Origin: Bacteroidia bacterium
GTDB taxonomy: Bacteria; Bacteroidota; Bacteroidia; Flavobacteriales; Flavobacteriaceae
Assembly: GCA_030428705.1 (NCBI GenBank)
Contig: JAUIDI010000002.1
Location: forward strand, 620,001 to 684,000
Length of the DNA stretch: 64,000 nt
Reading direction: 5' to 3'
Shown here one piece after another: positions 25,727-35,409 of this stretch; within the stretch, counting starts at the first letter, position 1; the number at the start of each line of letters is the position of its first letter. The notes below the pieces were generated by a model that saw only the letters and a list, made by a program, of their open reading frames with translations, was not told the DNA's origin and searched no databases. Made by a program: the position numbers and the translations under genes.

Positions 25727-26434
25727 ATGCAATACAATCGAATACTTTTAAAACTTAGTGGCGAGGCCTTAATGGGCGAAAAGCAATACGGAATAGACGG
25801 TAAGCGACTCGCCGAATATGCTCTGGAAATTAAGGAAGTTGTCGAAAAAGGAATAGAAGTAGCGATTGTAATCGGGGGAGGAAATATCTTTAGGGGCCTG
25901 GCAGGTGCAAGCAGTGGCATGGATCGCGTTCAGGCCGACCATATGGGTATGTTGGCTACGGTCATCAACGGCCTTGCTCTTCAAAGTGCATTGGAAATTC
26001 AAGGGGTACAGACGAGATTGCAATCGGCCATACAGATCAATGAGGTCGCGGAACCTTTTATTCGGAGAAAAGCCATACGACATTTAGAAAAAGGCAGGGT
26101 CGTGATTTTTGGCGGAGGTACGGGTAACCCTTATTTCACGACCGATTCGGCGGCAGTGCTACGAGCAATTGAAATGGAAGCCGATGTCATTTTAAAAGGT
26201 ACACGGGTCGACGGTATTTACACCTCAGATCCCGAAAAAGATTCGAACGCAACTAAATTCGACACGATATCTTTCAATGATGTTCTCAGAAAAGGACTAA
26301 AGGTCATGGACACTACGGCCTTTACCTTAAGTCAAGAGAACCAGTTACCGATTATCGTGTTCGATATGAACAAAAAAGGGAATTTGGTCAAAATCATCGA
26401 CGGTCAAAATATTGGCACAAAGGTAAATCTATAA
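25727..26434 (+). CDS. pyrH: UMP kinase
   Basis: 235 aa, normal length. It phosphorylates UMP to UDP in pyrimidine nucleotide synthesis (cytoplasmic hexamer, amino-acid kinase fold). Motifs are [12 protein letters not shown] (phosphate loop), [62 protein letters not shown] and the GNLVKIIDG end. It is followed 43 bp later by frr, the conserved pyrH-frr pair. Confidence 0.97.
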   Translation: MQYNRILLKLSGEALMGEKQYGIDGKRLAEYALEIKEVVEKGIEVAIVIGGGNIFRGLAGASSGMDRVQADHMGMLATVINGLALQSALEIQGVQTRLQSAIQINEVAEPFIRRKAIRHLEKGRVVIFGGGTGNPYFTTDSAAVLRAIEMEADVILKGTRVDGIYTSDPEKDSNATKFDTISFNDVLRKGLKVMDTTAFTLSQENQLPIIVFDMNKKGNLVKIIDGQNIGTKVNL

Positions 26435-26477
26435 CTCTGGTATAATTTGTGCTTGTTGTATTTTTAAAGTTTAACAT

Positions 26478-27032
26478 ATGAATGAGGAAATTACATTTAT
26501 TTTAGATGCCGCTAAGGAAAGTATGGATGCAGCTATTGCCCATTTAGAAAAAGAATTCATTAAAATCAGGGCAGGCAAGGCAAGCCCATCGATGTTGTCA
26601 AATGTCAAGGTAGATTATTATGGTTCGCAAACACCACTATCCCAGGTATCCAATATCAATACTCCGGATGCCCGAACGATTTCGGTGCAACCATGGGAAA
26701 AATCCTTGCTGCCTGAAATAGAAAAGGCCATCATGAACGCCAATCTTGGTTTTAACCCCATGAACAATGGCGATTTGGTCATCATCAACGTACCGCCACT
26801 TACCGAAGAGCGGAGGATCCAATTGGTCAAACAGGCCAAAGCCGAGGCCGAAGATGCGAAAGTTGGCGTTAGAAATGCCAGACAAGATGCCAACAAAGAA
26901 ATTCGCGAGCTCGACATTTCTGAAGACCTCGAAAAAAATGCCGAAACCGATGTACAAGAGCTTACCGATACCTATATCAAAAAAATAGATAATTTTCTAG
27001 GGGTGAAAGAGGCCGAGATCATGAAGGTATAG
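26478..27032 (+). CDS. frr: Ribosome recycling factor
   Basis: 184 aa. With EF-G it splits the post-termination ribosome. Signature segments are FIKIRAGKASPSMLSNVKVDYYG, VSNINTPDARTISVQPWEKS, NGDLVIINVPPLTEERR and the helix KKIDNFLGVKEAEIMKV. It ends 24 bp before a strong terminator. Confidence 0.97.
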   Translation: MNEEITFILDAAKESMDAAIAHLEKEFIKIRAGKASPSMLSNVKVDYYGSQTPLSQVSNINTPDARTISVQPWEKSLLPEIEKAIMNANLGFNPMNNGDLVIINVPPLTEERRIQLVKQAKAEAEDAKVGVRNARQDANKEIRELDISEDLEKNAETDVQELTDTYIKKIDNFLGVKEAEIMKV

Positions 27033-27056
27033 ACAAATTATATCCTGTAACATTTT

Positions 27057-27082
27057 AAAAGCGACCGATGGTCGCTTTTTTT
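27057..27082 (+). terminator. Intrinsic terminator of pyrH-frr
   Basis: GCGACC/GGTCGC stem with a GAT loop, preceded by four A and followed by seven T. Confidence 0.92.
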
Positions 27083-27197
27083 GAATATTCCTTTTATTTC
27101 AAAATGATATTTTCACTATTTCTTCATCCTATCGGAAAAAAACGATATCCACTATATAATAAAAACGGCCCTTCTAGGAACACAATCCTGCATTTTC

Positions 27198-27250
27198 TAC
27201 CTTTGCCCTGCTTTAGGCAAAGAAAAAAGACCCTGTCATACGACAGGGTT
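27198..27250 (+). promoter_or_regulatory. -7 element and two hairpins upstream of the MMPL gene
   Basis: TACCTTTG at 27198-27205 matches the -7 consensus, without a clear -33 partner. Two inverted repeats follow: TTTGCC/GGCAAA (27202-27222) and ACCCTGTC/GACAGGGT with an ATAC loop (27230-27249). The second is preceded by a run of A, so on the minus strand it resembles a terminator although no minus-strand gene lies upstream. It could also be a structured leader. Confidence 0.35.
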
Positions 27251-27312
27251 TAATTCGAACCGGTCGCTTTATATGGTATTAAATAGTATCCAAAGCAGAA
27301 GTCACATTCAAA

Positions 27313-29733
27313 ATGGTAGCTAAACTAACACAGGGCTTTTGGGCAAAAACCGCACGGATCATTCTGCGTAACCGCGTATTGATCTTGTTTTTGGTAGCGG
27401 CCTTTACCGTTTTTCTGGGTCTTCAGTGGGATAAAATGCGCTTTAGTAGTTCGCAAGCGAACCTATTACCAGATGAGCACCCGGTCAACGTTCAATATCA
27501 ATTATTTTTAGACCAATTCGGCGAAGAGGGCAACGTTATAGTATTTGCCATACGCGACAGCAGTCTTTTTACCACGGATAATTTCAATCGTTGGAACAAG
27601 CTCAGCAAACAATTGGCCGCTTTCCCCGAAGTTGATTTTGTCCTTTCCACGGATAACCTACAGGAATTGAAAAAGGACAATGCAAAACAAGAATTTGTAT
27701 TGGAGCCTCTTATCAAGTCGCCCCCAAAGTCCCAATCGGAATTGGACACCATCACCAAACACCTTTTCAACGACTTGCCTTTCTACGACAACCTATTGTA
27801 CAACGCCGAGAGTCGAACGGTTCGCACCGTCATGTACTTGGACAAGGATATCGTCAATACTTCTGTACGCAAAGATTTCGTCTTAAAAGATCTGACTACA
27901 TTAATAGATGACTTTGAGCTGGAGACTGGTCTTGATATCCATGTCTCCGGCATGCCCTACATACGTACCCTGAACTCGCAGAATATTATCGATGAAATCG
28001 GCAAATTCATTCTTGCTGCATTGGGCGTGACCTCCCTTATTTTCTTCTTCTTTTTCAGAAGTTTTCGCGCCACTGTCATTTCAATGTTCGTCGTTATCAT
28101 CGGCGTAATGTGGGCCTTCGGATTTTTGGGATTGCTGCAATATGAAATCACCGTACTGACTGCTTTGATTCCGCCGCTGATTATTGTAATCGGAATTCCC
28201 AATTGTATTTTTTTGATCAACAAATATCAACAAGAGGTCAAGAAACATGGAAATCAGGCCCTTTCACTGCAACGGGTCATCTCCAAAATCGGGAATGCCA
28301 CATTGATGACCAATGTGACCACTGCTTCCGGTTTTGCGACTTTTATCATTACCGATAGCAAGCTGTTAAAAGAATTCGGCATCGTAGCCTCGATTAATAT
28401 TATAGGTATTTTTATCATTTCACTGTTGATCATCCCTATTGTATACAGTTTCATGCCTCTTCCGAAAACGAAGCATTTGAAACATCTCAACAAGCGTTGG
28501 ATTGATGCTTTTGTAAATTGGATGGAACGCATCGTGCGCGAAAGACGTATTTCGGTCTATGTAGTATCGATTGCTCTATTGGTTATCAGTATCATCGGAA
28601 TATATCAAATCAAGATATCGGGTAGCCCTATTGAAGACATGCCCAAAAACAAGCAGTTCTTCAAGGACATTCGATTTTTTGAGGAAGAATTTGACGGTAT
28701 TATGCCGATCGAGATCGTGGTCAATACCGAAAGGCCAAAAGGTGTCATGAAGCCTGCGACCCTTAAGCGTATGGAACAATTAAGCGATGTAGTCGAAGAA
28801 ATTCCCGAACTTTCAAGACCAGTTTCCGTGGTCAACTTGGTCAAATACTCCAAACAGGCTTTTTATAATGGCATCCCGAAATACTACCAATTGCCCACAT
28901 CGCAAGAGAATAATTTCATAATGGAAGTTGCCAGTAAATCATCGGGCAATAGCAATCTATTAAAAAGTTTTGCCGATAGTACCGGTCAAATTGCAAGGAT
29001 TACAACATTCATGAAAGATGTCGGCACAGAGCGTATGGAAGCGATCGAAACCAGACTTCAAGAGAATATCGATAAATTTTTTCCATCAGAACGATACAAT
29101 GTCTATATGACCGGTAGCGCCCTTATTTTTCTGAAGGGCACCAAATATCTAGTCAAAAACCTAGTGCTTTCGCTAGCGTTTGCGATATTTCTAATCGCCC
29201 TTTTTATGGCATACCTCTTTCGATCTTTTCGTATGATCATTATTTCTCTTATCCCTAATTTACTACCATTGGTCATTACGGCGGGGGTCATGGGGTTTGT
29301 AGGTGTGCCCATCAAGCCCTCGACCATCTTGGTCTTCAGTATTGCCTTTGGCATTTCGGTTGATGACACCATACATTTTTTGGCTAAATACCGCCAAGAA
29401 CTGATCGCCAATAAATGGCGAATCCAGAAATCCGTTTATGCGGCACTGCGCGAAACGGGGGTCAGTATGTTCTACACTTCCATTGTACTTTTTTTCGGTT
29501 TTTCGGTTTTCACCATCTCGAATTTCGGGGGTACGGTTGCTCTTGGGGCGTTGGTCTCCGCCACACTGCTCTTTGCCATGCTCGCCAATCTTGTATTGCT
29601 GCCTTCCTTATTACTATCGTTGGAGCGAAGCATCGCCAACAAGGAAGTTTTGAAAAAACCCCAAATCGATATTTTGCCCAAAGAAGAAATCCGTCGCGGC
29701 AAGAATGTCGATGATGACAATTCTCAAATCTAA
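27313..29733 (+). CDS. MMPL/RND-superfamily transporter
   Basis: 806 aa with the two-fold architecture of RND pumps of the MMPL/sterol-sensing-domain type. One transmembrane helix near 22-40, a periplasmic domain, and five helices (about 240-375, LAALGVTSLIFFFFFRSF through IIGIFIISLLIIPIVYSF). The whole pattern is repeated after 415 (VYVVSIALLVISIIGIYQI; then VLSLAFAIFLIALFMAYLF onward). The repeat-2 motif FSIAFGISVDDTIHFLAKYR carries the paired Asp expected for proton coupling; the first half has IPNCIFLINKYQQE at the equivalent place. Substrate unknown; hopanoid- or lipid-like cargo is known for related families. Inner membrane. Confidence 0.9.
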   Translation: MVAKLTQGFWAKTARIILRNRVLILFLVAAFTVFLGLQWDKMRFSSSQANLLPDEHPVNVQYQLFLDQFGEEGNVIVFAIRDSSLFTTDNFNRWNKLSKQLAAFPEVDFVLSTDNLQELKKDNAKQEFVLEPLIKSPPKSQSELDTITKHLFNDLPFYDNLLYNAESRTVRTVMYLDKDIVNTSVRKDFVLKDLTTLIDDFELETGLDIHVSGMPYIRTLNSQNIIDEIGKFILAALGVTSLIFFFFFRSFRATVISMFVVIIGVMWAFGFLGLLQYEITVLTALIPPLIIVIGIPNCIFLINKYQQEVKKHGNQALSLQRVISKIGNATLMTNVTTASGFATFIITDSKLLKEFGIVASINIIGIFIISLLIIPIVYSFMPLPKTKHLKHLNKRWIDAFVNWMERIVRERRISVYVVSIALLVISIIGIYQIKISGSPIEDMPKNKQFFKDIRFFEEEFDGIMPIEIVVNTERPKGVMKPATLKRMEQLSDVVEEIPELSRPVSVVNLVKYSKQAFYNGIPKYYQLPTSQENNFIMEVASKSSGNSNLLKSFADSTGQIARITTFMKDVGTERMEAIETRLQENIDKFFPSERYNVYMTGSALIFLKGTKYLVKNLVLSLAFAIFLIALFMAYLFRSFRMIIISLIPNLLPLVITAGVMGFVGVPIKPSTILVFSIAFGISVDDTIHFLAKYRQELIANKWRIQKSVYAALRETGVSMFYTSIVLFFGFSVFTISNFGGTVALGALVSATLLFAMLANLVLLPSLLLSLERSIANKEVLKKPQIDILPKEEIRRGKNVDDDNSQI

Positions 29734-29773
29734 TAATTGCCCTTTCCGGGTCGGTTCTTTTTTGTCAAAAGGC

Positions 29774-29781
29774 TATCTTTG
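29774..29781 (+). promoter_or_regulatory. -7 element upstream of asnS
   Basis: TATCTTTG matches the TAnnTTTG element 17 bp before the asnS ATG, implying a very short leader. No clear -33 element is visible. Confidence 0.4.
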
Positions 29782-29798
29782 GTGTCTAATTTTTGAAG

Positions 29799-31232
29799 AT
29801 GGTTTCATTGAACATAAAAGAATTACTTGCCAAAGAGCCTTTATCGCAAGAGGTCACTGTAAATGGTTGGGTCAAAACCTTTAGAAGCAATCGGTTTATT
29901 GCCCTGAACGATGGGTCGACCATCAACAACGTTCAATGCGTGGTAGATTTCGAGCAATTTGATGAAACCTTGCTAAGACAAATCAATACTGGTGCCGCAT
30001 TAACGGTCGAGGGTATTTTGGTCGAAAGTCAAGGTAAGGGACAAAATGTCGAAATTCAAGTCAAGGACATCACCGTCCATGGAGGAGCGGATCCCGAAAC
30101 CTATCCGATTCAACCCAAAAAACATTCTCTGGAATTTTTAAGGGAAAAAGCCCATCTACGGGTGCGTACCAATACTTTTGCGGCCGTAATGCGGATACGC
30201 TCCGCCTTGTCATTTGCCATACATAAATATTTTAGGGAAAACGGATTTTATTATTTTCACGCCCCCATCATTACCGGATCGGATGCCGAGGGAGCAGGCG
30301 AAATGTTCAGGGTAACAACTTTGGATGGAAAAAACCCTCCTTTGGATGATAATGGCAACGTTGATTACAAGGAGGATTTTTTTGGAAAGGAAACCAATTT
30401 GACCGTCTCCGGCCAATTGGAAGCGGAGGCCTATGCCATGGGGCTGGGCAAGGTATACACTTTTGGACCGACTTTCAGGGCCGAAAATTCGAACACTTCT
30501 AGGCACTTGGCCGAGTTTTGGATGATCGAACCCGAGATGGCATTCTTTGACCTTGATGCCAATATGGACCTTGCCGAGGATTTTATCAAGAACGTAATCA
30601 TGTATATTCTCGAAAATTGTGAAGATGATCTCGTTTTCTTGGAAAAACGTTTGCTTGATGAAGAAAAATCAAAACCTCAGGCCGAACGCAGTGAAATGGC
30701 CCTTATCGATAAGTTGAAGTTTATCGTAGAAAATCGCTTTAAACGATTGACCTATACCGAGGCAATCGATATCCTTAAAAATTGCAAGCCCAATAAAAAG
30801 AAAAAATTCCAGTATATAATCGAGGAGTGGGGAGCGGACCTACAAAGTGAACATGAGCGTTTTCTCGTTGAGAAGCACTTTAAATGCCCTGTTATCCTCT
30901 TTGATTACCCCGCAAAGATAAAAGCGTTTTACATGCGTTTGAACGAAGATGGCAAGACAGTTCGCGCCATGGATATTTTATTTCCCGGTATCGGGGAAAT
31001 CGTTGGTGGATCGCAACGGGAGGAACGCCTTGATATTTTGAAAGAGAAAATGGCGGCCTTGGACATTCCCGAGGAAGAACTATGGTGGTACCTTGATTTG
31101 CGAAAATTCGGTACTGTGGTTCATAGTGGCTTTGGTCTTGGTTTCGAAAGATTGGTTCAATTTACCACTGGAATGGGAAATATCCGGGATGTGATTCCCT
31201 TCCCCCGCACCCCCCAGAATGCGGAGTTTTGA
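29799..31232 (+). CDS. asnS: Asparaginyl-tRNA synthetase
   Basis: 477 aa from the ATG at 29799 ([10 protein letters not shown]); a TTG at 29793 is only two codons longer. It charges tRNA-Asn. An N-terminal OB-fold anticodon-binding domain ([20 protein letters not shown]) precedes the class II catalytic core: motif 2 [28 protein letters not shown] and motif 3 [29 protein letters not shown]. The core insertion [18 protein letters not shown] and the NTSRHLAE pattern separate AsnRS from AspRS. It is 65 bp after the MMPL gene and 40 bp before rpoN. Confidence 0.96.
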   Translation: MVSLNIKELLAKEPLSQEVTVNGWVKTFRSNRFIALNDGSTINNVQCVVDFEQFDETLLRQINTGAALTVEGILVESQGKGQNVEIQVKDITVHGGADPETYPIQPKKHSLEFLREKAHLRVRTNTFAAVMRIRSALSFAIHKYFRENGFYYFHAPIITGSDAEGAGEMFRVTTLDGKNPPLDDNGNVDYKEDFFGKETNLTVSGQLEAEAYAMGLGKVYTFGPTFRAENSNTSRHLAEFWMIEPEMAFFDLDANMDLAEDFIKNVIMYILENCEDDLVFLEKRLLDEEKSKPQAERSEMALIDKLKFIVENRFKRLTYTEAIDILKNCKPNKKKKFQYIIEEWGADLQSEHERFLVEKHFKCPVILFDYPAKIKAFYMRLNEDGKTVRAMDILFPGIGEIVGGSQREERLDILKEKMAALDIPEEELWWYLDLRKFGTVVHSGFGLGFERLVQFTTGMGNIRDVIPFPRTPQNAEF

Positions 31233-31272
31233 TTTGAATTCGTTAACTTTATAAGGCACTCAATCGACCTGT

Positions 31273-32730
31273 ATGCTAAAGCAATATTTACAGTTCAAAT
31301 TATCCCAAAAGCTATCTCCCCAGCAAATTCAGCTCATGAAGCTGATACAACTACCTACGCAGGCTTTCGAACAAAGGTTAAAACAAGAGCTTGAAGAGAA
31401 CCCCGCCTTGGAAAGTGGCAAGGAAGAATCAGACCTGATCAATGATGAGTACGACGATATGTTCGAAGGCGATACCGATAACGAAACCATTACTGCCGAC
31501 GATATAAATATCGACGAGTATCTGAGTGATGACGAAATACCCGATTATCGTACCAAGGCAAATAATTATAGTGCTGATGACGAAGAGAAGAGTGTGCCCT
31601 ATGCCGCAGGCATCTCTTTCAACCAATATCTTCTAAATCAGCTTAACACAGAATATTTGACCGAAGAAGAATGGGCCATTGCCGAATTTTTGGTCGGTAG
31701 CGTTGACGAAAGCGGATATATTCGAAGACCTCTGACCGATATCTTGGACGACCTTGCCTTTACACAGAACATATATACCGATGAAAAGACAATCGGCAGA
31801 ATATTGAAAACGGTACAGGAGTTGGATCCCCCAGGGGTCGCAGCCAGATCATTGGAAGAGTGTTTGACCATACAGCTTAAACGAAAAGAACCTACACCTA
31901 GCATTCAATTGGCGCAGACCATACTTGAAAAATCATTTGAACAATTTACCAAGAAACACTATAAAAAACTGATCCAAAAACATGGTATTTCGGAAGAGGA
32001 GCTGAAAGATGCCATTTCTGAAATAGAGAAACTGAACCCAAAGCCAGGTGGGTCCTACTCAGGAAATAACCGAATCGTCGAGCATGTCGTACCCGACTTT
32101 TCCATTAAGATAGTCGATGGTGAACTCGAACTTTCACTTAACGGCAGAAATGCCCCCGAACTTCATGTTTCCCGTGAGTACAGCAATATGTTGAAAGGGT
32201 ACAAGGATGCCAAGGAGAAATCAAAATCACAAAAAGATACGGTACAGTTCATCAAACAGAAGTTAGATGCGGCCAAATGGTTTATCGATGCGATACGGCA
32301 GCGGCAGCAGACCCTTTTCATCACCATGAACGCCATCATGCAATACCAGAAGGAGTACTTCTTGACCGGGGATGAACGTAACCTCCGGCCCATGATATTA
32401 AAGGATATTGCCGATGAGATCCATATGGATGTTTCAACGGTCAGTAGGGTGGCGAACAGTAAATATGTCGATACACCCTACGGTACCAAATTGATCAAGG
32501 AATACTTTTCAGAATCGATGAAAAATGATCAGGGCGAAGATGTTTCCACCAAAGAAATAAAAAAAATCCTTGAAACGGTCATCGGCGAAGAGAACAAGAA
32601 AAAGCCGCTTACCGATGATAAATTGGCTTCCATACTCAAAGAAAAAGGCTATCCTATTGCCCGAAGAACCGTTGCCAAATACAGGGAACAACTGGATATT
32701 CCCGTGGCGCGGTTGAGAAAGCAAATCTGA
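31273..32730 (+). CDS. rpoN: RNA polymerase sigma-54 factor
   Basis: 485 aa. Region I is the Gln/Leu-rich activator-responsive N-terminus (LKQYLQFKLSQKLSPQQIQLMKLIQLP, EQRLKQELEENPALE), followed by an acidic region II. The core-binding domain contains LDPPGVAARSLEECL and LNPKPGG. The DNA-binding C-terminus includes MDVSTVSRVANSKYVDTPYG and the RpoN box ARRTVAKYREQL. It needs an AAA+ activator to open promoters; no such gene is in this window. The stop overlaps the next ATG by one base. Confidence 0.96.
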   Translation: MLKQYLQFKLSQKLSPQQIQLMKLIQLPTQAFEQRLKQELEENPALESGKEESDLINDEYDDMFEGDTDNETITADDINIDEYLSDDEIPDYRTKANNYSADDEEKSVPYAAGISFNQYLLNQLNTEYLTEEEWAIAEFLVGSVDESGYIRRPLTDILDDLAFTQNIYTDEKTIGRILKTVQELDPPGVAARSLEECLTIQLKRKEPTPSIQLAQTILEKSFEQFTKKHYKKLIQKHGISEEELKDAISEIEKLNPKPGGSYSGNNRIVEHVVPDFSIKIVDGELELSLNGRNAPELHVSREYSNMLKGYKDAKEKSKSQKDTVQFIKQKLDAAKWFIDAIRQRQQTLFITMNAIMQYQKEYFLTGDERNLRPMILKDIADEIHMDVSTVSRVANSKYVDTPYGTKLIKEYFSESMKNDQGEDVSTKEIKKILETVIGEENKKKPLTDDKLASILKEKGYPIARRTVAKYREQLDIPVARLRKQI

Positions 32731-33335
32731 TGGGGAGGTTTCTAAAGGCAGTTTCATTACTATTCCATCCACTTTTTGTTCCGATGGCAGGCACGCTCGC
32801 CTACTTTATCATTACCCCTAAATATAGTCCCTTGGAACTTCAGGGCGGCAATATTCTGCCCATCTTTATTCTTACCGTTATCATTCCCATAATCTCTTAT
32901 CTGATCCTTAGAAACCTAGGTTTGGTCACCAATATTTATATGCCCGATATTCGTGAAAGAAAATATCCTTTGTACATCAATATTCTCCTTTTGTTCTTGA
33001 TTCTGTACAAAGTCATTCCCAATAATTATATTGCGGAACTCTACTATTTTTTTCTAGGGCTGATCGCCGCTTCGATGACCGCCTTGTTGCTCCTGTTTCT
33101 CAACCTTAAGTGTAGCATGCACTTGATGGGCATGGGCAGCTTACTGATGTTTTTAATCAGTCTAAGCATTCATTTCGAAGTCAATATAACCATAGCCTTG
33201 AGTATACTCACCCTACTCACAGGACTTGTTGCCAGTGCCAGGCTCTACCTAGAGGCACATTCCAAAGCAGAATTATTTATCGGGTTCTGTATCGGGATGA
33301 TCACCCAATTATTGACCGTCAAATTTTGGCTATAA
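32730..33335 (+). CDS. Membrane protein, possibly degenerate PAP2-like
   Basis: 201 aa with about six transmembrane segments (for example PMAGTLAYFIITP, ILPIFILTVIIPIISYLIL, INILLLFLILYKVIP, YFFLGLIAASMTALLLLFL, LTLLTGLVASARLYL). Late in the protein ASARLYLEAHSKAELFIGFCIG resembles the third PAP2 phosphatase motif (SR, H, E/D spacing), but the first KxxxxxxRP motif is not obvious, so catalytic activity is doubtful. It is translationally coupled to rpoN by the TGATG overlap, an arrangement I associate with Bacteroidota. Confidence 0.6.
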   Translation: MGRFLKAVSLLFHPLFVPMAGTLAYFIITPKYSPLELQGGNILPIFILTVIIPIISYLILRNLGLVTNIYMPDIRERKYPLYINILLLFLILYKVIPNNYIAELYYFFLGLIAASMTALLLLFLNLKCSMHLMGMGSLLMFLISLSIHFEVNITIALSILTLLTGLVASARLYLEAHSKAELFIGFCIGMITQLLTVKFWL

Positions 33336-33348
33336 AAGAAACTTCAAT

Positions 33349-33849
33349 TTAATTTTGTTTGCCCGTTTTGCCCAGATTTGCAAAGGTATCCCCATCGTAC
33401 GTCGTATAGTTTATCTTCAACGCATTTACCTTACGCAACTCTTGCTTAATGTCCGATATCAGACCCATACCGGTACGTCTGTCCACCTTTAGGGAAATGG
33501 TGGCATATGGCCTCAAATGCTCCGGCATTTTGCCCATCTGATCGAGTATATAGGTCCCAATATCGCTCACATCGGCATATTTATCGTTCAACTGAATTTT
33601 TGGTTCAGATCCGAAAACCTCAACATATTTCCCGGTGGGTCTTCCCACGTGGATATAGATGATACGATCTTTCTTTTCCATTTTCTTGATTTCGCTCGCA
33701 TTGGGAAGTTCATTTTCGACTTTCAACGTTGAATCTTTCATAACCGTCACCGTCATAAAAAAGAACAAGAGCATAAAAACAATGTCTGGAAGTGATGCGG
33801 TAGATACCGGAGGAACCCCACCATTGGCTTTAGTAGAGAATTTTGTCAT
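33349..33849 (-). CDS. exbD: ExbD/TolR biopolymer transport protein (second pair, short type)
   Basis: 166 aa. Short cytoplasmic N-terminus (KFSTKANGGVPPVSTASLP), one transmembrane helix with the essential Asp (DIVFMLLFFFMTVTVMKDS), then a periplasmic domain ending LISDIKQELRKVNALKINYTTYDGD. It forms, with ExbB, the proton-driven motor that energises TonB. It lies 11 bp after another exbD and is the last gene of this pair. It is a close paralogue of the gene at 35410-35892; the difference is a more divergent middle (GRPTGKYVEVFG, MGKMPEHLRPYATISLKVDRRTG). Confidence 0.92.
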   Translation of the reverse strand: MTKFSTKANGGVPPVSTASLPDIVFMLLFFFMTVTVMKDSTLKVENELPNASEIKKMEKKDRIIYIHVGRPTGKYVEVFGSEPKIQLNDKYADVSDIGTYILDQMGKMPEHLRPYATISLKVDRRTGMGLISDIKQELRKVNALKINYTTYDGDTFANLGKTGKQN

Positions 33850-33860
33850 AACGTATTGGT

Positions 33861-34472
33861 TTATTTGATTTCCGCCTCCGACAATTTTTGCGGATAGCGT
33901 TGCTGGATGATTTTCATTTTCTTTTTAAGGTTTGCCTTTTTGACCTTAGAGGTCTGCGGACTCATATATTCAGATTCCATATCGGTATATTTCACCCCAT
34001 ATAGCTTCAACGACTCGCGATTTCTCAATTGATTGTAGGCCCCGACCAATTCATTTTGTATGGTTATAAAGGCGGCATAACTTGTTTCCCGGTCGCTGCT
34101 AAGCGATATAACGGACTTGTTAGGGTTTTCAGAAGAAGACACGCTTCGTTCCCCTTGACAATAATCGCAATAGTACCCAGAATCTGGAGCAGCCCCTCCA
34201 TTATCGAGAAATGCAATCGTGATTTTTCTTAAATCCGTAATGTCCACCAAATCATTATCGACGAGAATCTCATTATTGTTATTGACCCGTACAAGTAATA
34301 TGTTTTTATCCTTATAGGGTAATGGCGGCGATGTATCGATTGGTGATAGCAAACGATTTAGACCGACATCGGTCTCGATACTGGTGGTCACTAAAAAGAA
34401 AATTAATAATAGAAATGCGATATCGGCCATTGAGCCTGCATTTACTTTAGGTATTTCTCCCCTGTTTTTCAT
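33861..34472 (-). CDS. exbD: ExbD/TolR protein with CxxC insert (second pair, long type)
   Basis: 203 aa. Helix with conserved Asp: AGSMADIAFLLLIFFLVTTSIETDVGL. The periplasmic part contains an insert with GYYCDYCQG, followed by SVSSSENP, which is absent from the short ExbD type. Then comes ISLSSDRETSYAAFITIQNELVGAYNQLRNRE. A C-terminal basic helix includes KVKKANLKKKMKIIQQRYPQKLSEAEIK. The CxxC could bind a metal or form a disulfide (inference). It is separated by 177 bp from the PorT-like gene upstream, so it may have its own promoter. Confidence 0.9.
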   Translation of the reverse strand: MKNRGEIPKVNAGSMADIAFLLLIFFLVTTSIETDVGLNRLLSPIDTSPPLPYKDKNILLVRVNNNNEILVDNDLVDITDLRKITIAFLDNGGAAPDSGYYCDYCQGERSVSSSENPNKSVISLSSDRETSYAAFITIQNELVGAYNQLRNRESLKLYGVKYTDMESEYMSPQTSKVKKANLKKKMKIIQQRYPQKLSEAEIK

Positions 34473-34649
34473 ACTTGAGTGGTTTGATTGTTGGACAATA
34501 CTATTTTTGCCCGCTCAAGCAGGTTTTGATAACGTGTAAATTCTGGGGCAATAAAATATTGCTCTAGCAAGGAATGGTTGTTTTACGGGAATAAATTATA
34601 GCTATTTCCCAATTAAAAAGCTACAACATTCGTGCCACAACCCATAAAA

Positions 34650-35327
34650 TCAGAGGATGTAAAATACAAACCCTACGCGCAAGGGCTTCATTTCGATTGG
34701 TTCACCGTCAATAGTGACATTGTCATCAAAAAGATTATTCAAAGAATAATAAACATGGGCATTGAAGGTATTCCATCCAAAATTGAAAGTCAGTCCATAT
34801 TGAAATTGACGTACATCACTATTCGAAAACGATATCTTTTCGCTATCGGTAACGAATTTCGACCTACTTGCAAAAACGTACCCCAATTTCGCTCCGGCAT
34901 ATATTCTCCAAAATTTATACTCTTCAGGAGTGGAATTTCTCCAACGGTACTCAATTGGAAGTTCAATTAGGTGGTTCTCAATTTTACTTCTTTTAAGATC
35001 GACATTACTAGCTACTTCAGAATACGTAATGTTACCATTGATATCTTCGGCCTTCATATTCGAATAATATGAATTGACTGCATAGCCCAGACCGATACCC
35101 AATGCCTTCGTCCTGCTTTGATTGATGGGAATATCTTTAATCAGACCTCCTTGAAGTCCGTAAGACAGGTTGCGCTGGGTAATATCATTTGGTTTGTTCC
35201 TGAGAAAGTTATAGGTAATTCCCACATAGAATTGATCTTCTAAGTACTTTGTATCAGGTTCTGAAATACCTTGAGAAAATACCCGTAAGGTGCAAAAAAG
35301 AAACGAAAGTGAGAAAATCATTCTCAT
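34650..35327 (-). CDS. PorT-like outer-membrane beta-barrel protein
   Basis: 225 aa. Signal peptide MRMIFSLSFLFCTLRVFSQ, then alternating amphipathic strands (QFYVGITYNFLRN, NLSYGLQGGLI, ALGIGLGYAVNSYYSN, NHLIELPIEYRWR, RIYAGAKLGYVFASRSKFV, QFQYGLTFNFGWN, FNAHVYYSLNNLF) ending RVGFVFYIL. That is an eight-strand barrel of the PorT/outer membrane protein beta-barrel type. It lies between two exbD pairs. A -7-like TAACTTTG is only six bases before the ATG (35333-35340), implying a leaderless message. PorT is a T9SS component in some species, but whether this is that orthologue cannot be decided here. Confidence 0.75.
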   Translation of the reverse strand: MRMIFSLSFLFCTLRVFSQGISEPDTKYLEDQFYVGITYNFLRNKPNDITQRNLSYGLQGGLIKDIPINQSRTKALGIGLGYAVNSYYSNMKAEDINGNITYSEVASNVDLKRSKIENHLIELPIEYRWRNSTPEEYKFWRIYAGAKLGYVFASRSKFVTDSEKISFSNSDVRQFQYGLTFNFGWNTFNAHVYYSLNNLFDDNVTIDGEPIEMKPLRVGFVFYIL

Positions 35328-35356
35328 GGCACCAAAGTTATAACAAATGACAGCAT

Positions 35357-35388
35357 AAAAAAACGCCCTGAATTATTATTCAGAGCGT
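35357..35388 (-). terminator. Intrinsic terminator of the exbB-exbD operon
   Basis: On the minus strand a CGCTCTGAAT/ATTCAGGGCG hairpin with a four-base AT loop is followed by seven T. It lies 22 bp past the exbD stop at 35410 and just before the PorT-like start, so the latter is probably a separate unit. Confidence 0.88.
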
Positions 35389-35409
35389 CTATTATTCTTT
35401 AATACTAAC

